Below are positions 61,567 through 64,000 of a stretch of DNA of 64,000 bases, piece after piece. The position numbers and the translations under genes were made by a program. The first letter of the stretch is position 1. Each line of letters opens with the position of its first letter. Source of the DNA: DASRWI01 sp035654655 (lineage in GTDB: Bacteria > Bacteroidota > Ignavibacteria > Ignavibacteriales > Ignavibacteriaceae); NCBI GenBank assembly GCA_035654655.1, contig DASRWI010000029.1, positions 1 to 64,000 of the forward strand. Reading direction: 5' to 3'. The notes under the pieces are model-generated. The model did not search any database, was not told the origin of the DNA, and saw nothing but the letters and a program-made list of their open reading frames with translations.

Positions 61567-61821
61567 ATGCTAAAAATAAAAGTATTAGGCCCAGGTTGTA
61601 AAAATTGCGTTGACCTTGAACATCTCTGCAGTGAAGTTATTGCAGAAAATGGTATTGAAGCTTCAATAGAAAAGATTACAGATTATAAAGAAATCATGGA
61701 GCATGGAATTCTTAGAACTCCGGGTTTAATTATAAATGATAAAATAATTTCTTCAGGTAAAATACCGGTGAAAGCCACTTTAACTCACTGGTTTATGAAC
61801 GCTCTTGCTGAAGCTGAATAA
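61567..61821 (+). CDS. Small thioredoxin-fold redox-active disulfide protein
   Basis: 84 residues of the redox-active disulfide protein 2 type: N-terminal VLGPGCKNCVDLEHL with CXXC at Cys11-Cys14, and ILRTPGLIINDKIISSG in the second half, where the cis-Pro (TPG) faces the disulfide. Cytoplasmic, too small for a full thioredoxin. Likely passes electrons to the adjacent permease or to an arsenical/metal intermediate (inference). 24 bases after arsR. Confidence 0.88.
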   Translation: MLKIKVLGPGCKNCVDLEHLCSEVIAENGIEASIEKITDYKEIMEHGILRTPGLIINDKIISSGKIPVKATLTHWFMNALAEAE

Positions 61822-61822
61822 T

Positions 61823-62878
61823 ATGAACAATTTATCTGTAATAGAAAAAATAAAAGGTAATACTCTAAGCAAAACATTAATATACATTACCTTGTTTCTA
61901 CTGTTCTGGATTATAATTTATATGAATTTAGAACTGTTAACAAATAGCTTGGTTTATAATGTTTTAGGTTTAAACCCTGAAGAGCATTTAACACAAGCAA
62001 TTTGGTTTTTTATCTTTGAAGTTCCTAAAGTACTGCTTCTATTAACATTGATTGTATTTGGTATAGGAATAATTAGAACATACTTCTCACCTGAACGAAC
62101 CCGTAAATTATTAGGAGGCAAAAAAACTTTTGCAGGTAATATACTTGCAAGTCTTCTTGGTGTTGTCACTCCATTTTGTTCTTGCTCAGCAATTCCTCTT
62201 TTCCTTGGATTTATAGAAGGTGGTGTACCACTAGGAGTAACATTCTCATTCTTAATTGCCGCACCAATGATAAATGAAGTTGCTCTCATACTTCTGTTTG
62301 GTTTATTCGGATGGGAGACTGCACTGCTTTATATGACTACAGGATTATTGATAGCAATTTTAGCAGGAACAATTATTGGAAAATTAGGATTGGAAAAGTT
62401 TGTTGAAGATTGGGTTTATAAAACTAAAGCCGCTGATATTGAACAGGAAGAAGAAAAATTAAGTTTCAATGACAGAATACAACTTGGCATTACCGCTGTA
62501 AAAGAAATTGTATCTAAGGTTTGGATATATATAGTAATCGGTATTTTGGTTGGAGCAGGAATTCACGGGTATGTACCGGAAAATTTTATGGCTTCGTTTA
62601 TGGGAAAAAGTGCCTGGTGGTCAGTTCCCTCCGCTGTATTACTTGGCATTCCAATGTACTCAAATGCCGCTGGAATAATTCCTATAGTTCAAGCTTTATT
62701 AGCAAAAGGTGCTTCATTAGGAACAGTTTTAGCTTTTATGATGGCAGTAATCGGATTATCATTGCCTGAAATGATTATACTTAAAAAAGTTCTGAAGATA
62801 CAAATGATATTTATCTTCATTGGTATAATGGCTATAGGTATTACTGTAGTCGGGTATTTATTTAATTTACTTTATTAA
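61823..62878 (+). CDS. DUF318/ArsP-like permease
   Basis: 351 residues from ATG 61823, with 8 or so membrane helices. Carries TPFCSCSAIPLFLGF (Cys118, Cys120), the Cys-x-Cys signature of the DUF318/ArsP-type permeases, and GTVLAFMMAVIGLSLPEM. Some relatives export trivalent organoarsenicals, which fits an ArsR-type regulator and thiol proteins nearby; other cargo is possible. An in-frame TTG six codons upstream is less likely. Central cytoplasmic loop (KAADIEQEEEKLSFND) separates the two halves. Confidence 0.85.
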   Translation: MNNLSVIEKIKGNTLSKTLIYITLFLLFWIIIYMNLELLTNSLVYNVLGLNPEEHLTQAIWFFIFEVPKVLLLLTLIVFGIGIIRTYFSPERTRKLLGGKKTFAGNILASLLGVVTPFCSCSAIPLFLGFIEGGVPLGVTFSFLIAAPMINEVALILLFGLFGWETALLYMTTGLLIAILAGTIIGKLGLEKFVEDWVYKTKAADIEQEEEKLSFNDRIQLGITAVKEIVSKVWIYIVIGILVGAGIHGYVPENFMASFMGKSAWWSVPSAVLLGIPMYSNAAGIIPIVQALLAKGASLGTVLAFMMAVIGLSLPEMIILKKVLKIQMIFIFIGIMAIGITVVGYLFNLLY

Positions 62879-62888
62879 AAGGATTAAA

Positions 62889-63128
62889 ATGATTTCAGTA
62901 AAAATTCTTGGTGTGGGTTGTCCTAAGTGCAGAAATCTTGAAGCGAAGGTTAAGGAATTATTAGTAAAAAATAATATTGAAGCAGAAGTTACAAAAGTAG
63001 ATGATATTGCAAAAATAATGGGCTATGGAATTATGATGACTCCTGGCTTGGTAATTAATGAAAAAGTAAAAAGCAGCGGCATAATTCCTAAGGAAGAACA
63101 AATTTTAAATTGGTTAAAGGAGAATTAA
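62889..63128 (+). CDS. Small thioredoxin-fold redox-active disulfide protein
   Basis: 79 residues, a paralogue of the protein at 61567: LGVGCPKCRNLEAK with Cys11-Cys14 and YGIMMTPGLVINEKVKSSG. Its position right after the permease repeats the permease/thiol-protein pairing on both sides. Cytoplasmic; electron donor or metal carrier to the permease is inferred. One base gap to the next gene. Confidence 0.88.
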   Translation: MISVKILGVGCPKCRNLEAKVKELLVKNNIEAEVTKVDDIAKIMGYGIMMTPGLVINEKVKSSGIIPKEEQILNWLKEN

Positions 63129-63129
63129 A

Positions 63130-63510
63130 TTGAAAAGAATTTTATCATTAACTTTAATAGCAGTTATTTTTTTATCAATTAATGTTTTTTCACAAAAAGA
63201 AAAAAAAGATTTTAGTAAACCTAAAATAACTTTTGTTGAATTAGGTTCTGTAAATTGTATCCCGTGCAAACAAATGCAGCCTGTAATGAAGTCTATTGAA
63301 AAAAAATATGGTTCCCAGGTAAAAGTTGTTTTCCACGATGTATGGAAACCGGAGCAAAAACACTTTGCTGATGATTATAATATTAAATTGATACCTACAC
63401 AAGTATTTCTTGATGAGAAGGGAAATGAATTTTTTAGACATGAAGGATTTTATCCTGAAACCGAAATAGATAAAATATTTTCTAAAAGAGGAATAAAGCC
63501 AATTAAATAA
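63130..63510 (+). CDS. Exported thioredoxin-family protein
   Basis: 126 residues from TTG 63130. Signal peptide MKRILSLTLIAVIFLSINVFSQ, then a thioredoxin domain with VNCIPCKQMQP (Cys43-Cys46) and the cis-Pro segment KLIPTQVFLDEKG. Located in the periplasm or on the outer face of the membrane. It directly precedes a CcdA-like gene, the usual electron supplier of such proteins, so the pair probably reduces disulfides outside the cytoplasmic membrane, perhaps apocytochrome cysteines or the permease system. Confidence 0.88.
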   Translation: MKRILSLTLIAVIFLSINVFSQKEKKDFSKPKITFVELGSVNCIPCKQMQPVMKSIEKKYGSQVKVVFHDVWKPEQKHFADDYNIKLIPTQVFLDEKGNEFFRHEGFYPETEIDKIFSKRGIKPIK

Positions 63511-63514
63511 ATAT

Positions 63515-64000
63515 ATGGATTTACTTTTTAATACACTTTATGAAGCGATGACGGGAGCCTTATGGGTTTCTGTTTTAGCCTCTTTCATATGGGGCATCCT
63601 AAGCATTATACTTTCACCTTGTCATCTTTCTAGCATTCCATTAATTATTGGATACATAACAACCCAGGGAATTATATCTCTTAAAAAAACATTTTTGATT
63701 TCATTTATTTTTGCTGTCGGTATATTAATAACAATAGCATTAATAGGTTTAATAACCGCATCATTAGGAAGAATGATGGGAGATGTCGGCAGTATTGGCA
63801 ATTATTTTGTAGCTGCTATATTTTTTATAGTGGGTTTATATCTACTTGATATTATTAAATTTAATTGGAATTTTAATTTTCTGGGAAAAGTAAAATCAAA
63901 AGGCTTGTTATCAGCTTTTATTCTTGGTTTAATTTTCGGTATCGCTTTAGGTCCTTGCACATTTGCCTATATGGCACCTGTATTGGGCGTAGTTTTTCAA
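63515..64000 (+). CDS. ccdA: CcdA/DsbD-like thiol:disulfide membrane carrier, 3' partial
   Basis: The first 162 codons of an integral membrane protein running off the right edge. Two conserved cysteines face each other in the family's motif places: SPCHLSSIPLIIGY (Cys36) and GPCTFAYMAPVLG (Cys148), the redox pair that carries electrons from cytoplasmic thioredoxin to exported thioredoxin-like proteins. ATG 63515 follows the exported thioredoxin by 4 bases. Length, topology and context fit CcdA; the C-terminal end is not seen. Confidence 0.85.
   Translation, partial: MDLLFNTLYEAMTGALWVSVLASFIWGILSIILSPCHLSSIPLIIGYITTQGIISLKKTFLISFIFAVGILITIALIGLITASLGRMMGDVGSIGNYFVAAIFFIVGLYLLDIIKFNWNFNFLGKVKSKGLLSAFILGLIFGIALGPCTFAYMAPVLGVVFQ

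Noticed and set aside
1..64000. tRNA, rRNA, tmRNA or known riboswitches
   Set aside because: Intergenic gaps were read on both strands for T-loop, acceptor and known leader patterns; none was convincing.

Overview
The window is AT-rich (coding regions included) and reads as a chromosomal segment of a free-living, Gram-negative member of the Bacteroidetes/Chlorobi (FCB) group, most consistent with Ignavibacteria. The basis is inference from gene content, with no database search: several secreted proteins end in the type IX secretion (T9SS) sorting signature (NYPNPFNPSTKI and variants), there is a PorV/PorQ-type outer-membrane protein, a TonB-dependent receptor with an N-terminal carboxypeptidase-regulatory domain, weak Shine-Dalgarno sites at many genes, and an anaerobic-type pyruvate:ferredoxin oxidoreductase beside a System I (Ccm) cytochrome c maturation cluster.

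Layout. 1-4.7 kb: nifJ (5' end cut by the window edge) and a dihydroorotate-dehydrogenase-like gene. 5.0-9.1 kb: prs-rplY-pth, then the classic rpsF-ssb-rpsR-rplI operon. 9.4-12.6 kb: bamD lipoprotein, acyl-CoA thioesterase and an FG-GAP-like secreted protein. 12.6-19.3 kb: a HEYHH metalloprotease overlapping a ccmABCDEF cluster, including a 52-residue ccmD and a CcmE of the CXXXY type. 19.6-26.1 kb: five tandem paralogous lipoproteins, the last with a large extra domain, followed by a radical SAM gene. 26.2-27.8 kb (minus): thioredoxin, DUF302, two small membrane proteins and a rhodanese. 27.9-37.1 kb: a T9SS cargo protein (minus) and an outer-membrane operon (TonB receptor, T9SS cargo, PorV/PorQ-like, two beta-barrels). 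37.3-40.6 kb: a pilin-like cluster of unknown function and a membrane-anchored CBM9-like protein. 40.6-47.6 kb: four-helix-bundle protein, htpG, a GH13 amylase, a TPR protein and a second T9SS cargo protein. 47.8-50.9 kb: the threonine-degradation pair tdh/kbl, split by a REP-associated tyrosine transposase (RAYT) and about ten palindromes. 51.0-57.5 kb: a giant lamin-tail-domain surface protein, a small NTF2-like protein, a candidate small RNA, a CDF metal transporter and an aldo/keto reductase. 58.2-61.1 kb: methyltransferase / ATP-grasp / methyltransferase cluster. 61.2-64.0 kb: ArsR regulator with two matching operator-like inverted repeats, small thioredoxins, a DUF318/ArsP-type permease, a secreted thioredoxin and the start of a CcdA gene.

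The strongest candidates for undescribed biology are (i) the five-lipoprotein array with its triplicated (I/L)P-x-x-x-(I/V)-x-E-(I/V/L)-(R/K) motif and neighbouring radical SAM enzyme, (ii) the RAYT with a 217-bp tandemly arranged palindrome module lodged inside a metabolic operon, with related composite elements 40 kb away, and (iii) the methyltransferase/ATP-grasp/methyltransferase operon. No tRNA, rRNA, CRISPR array, prophage or plasmid origin was seen.
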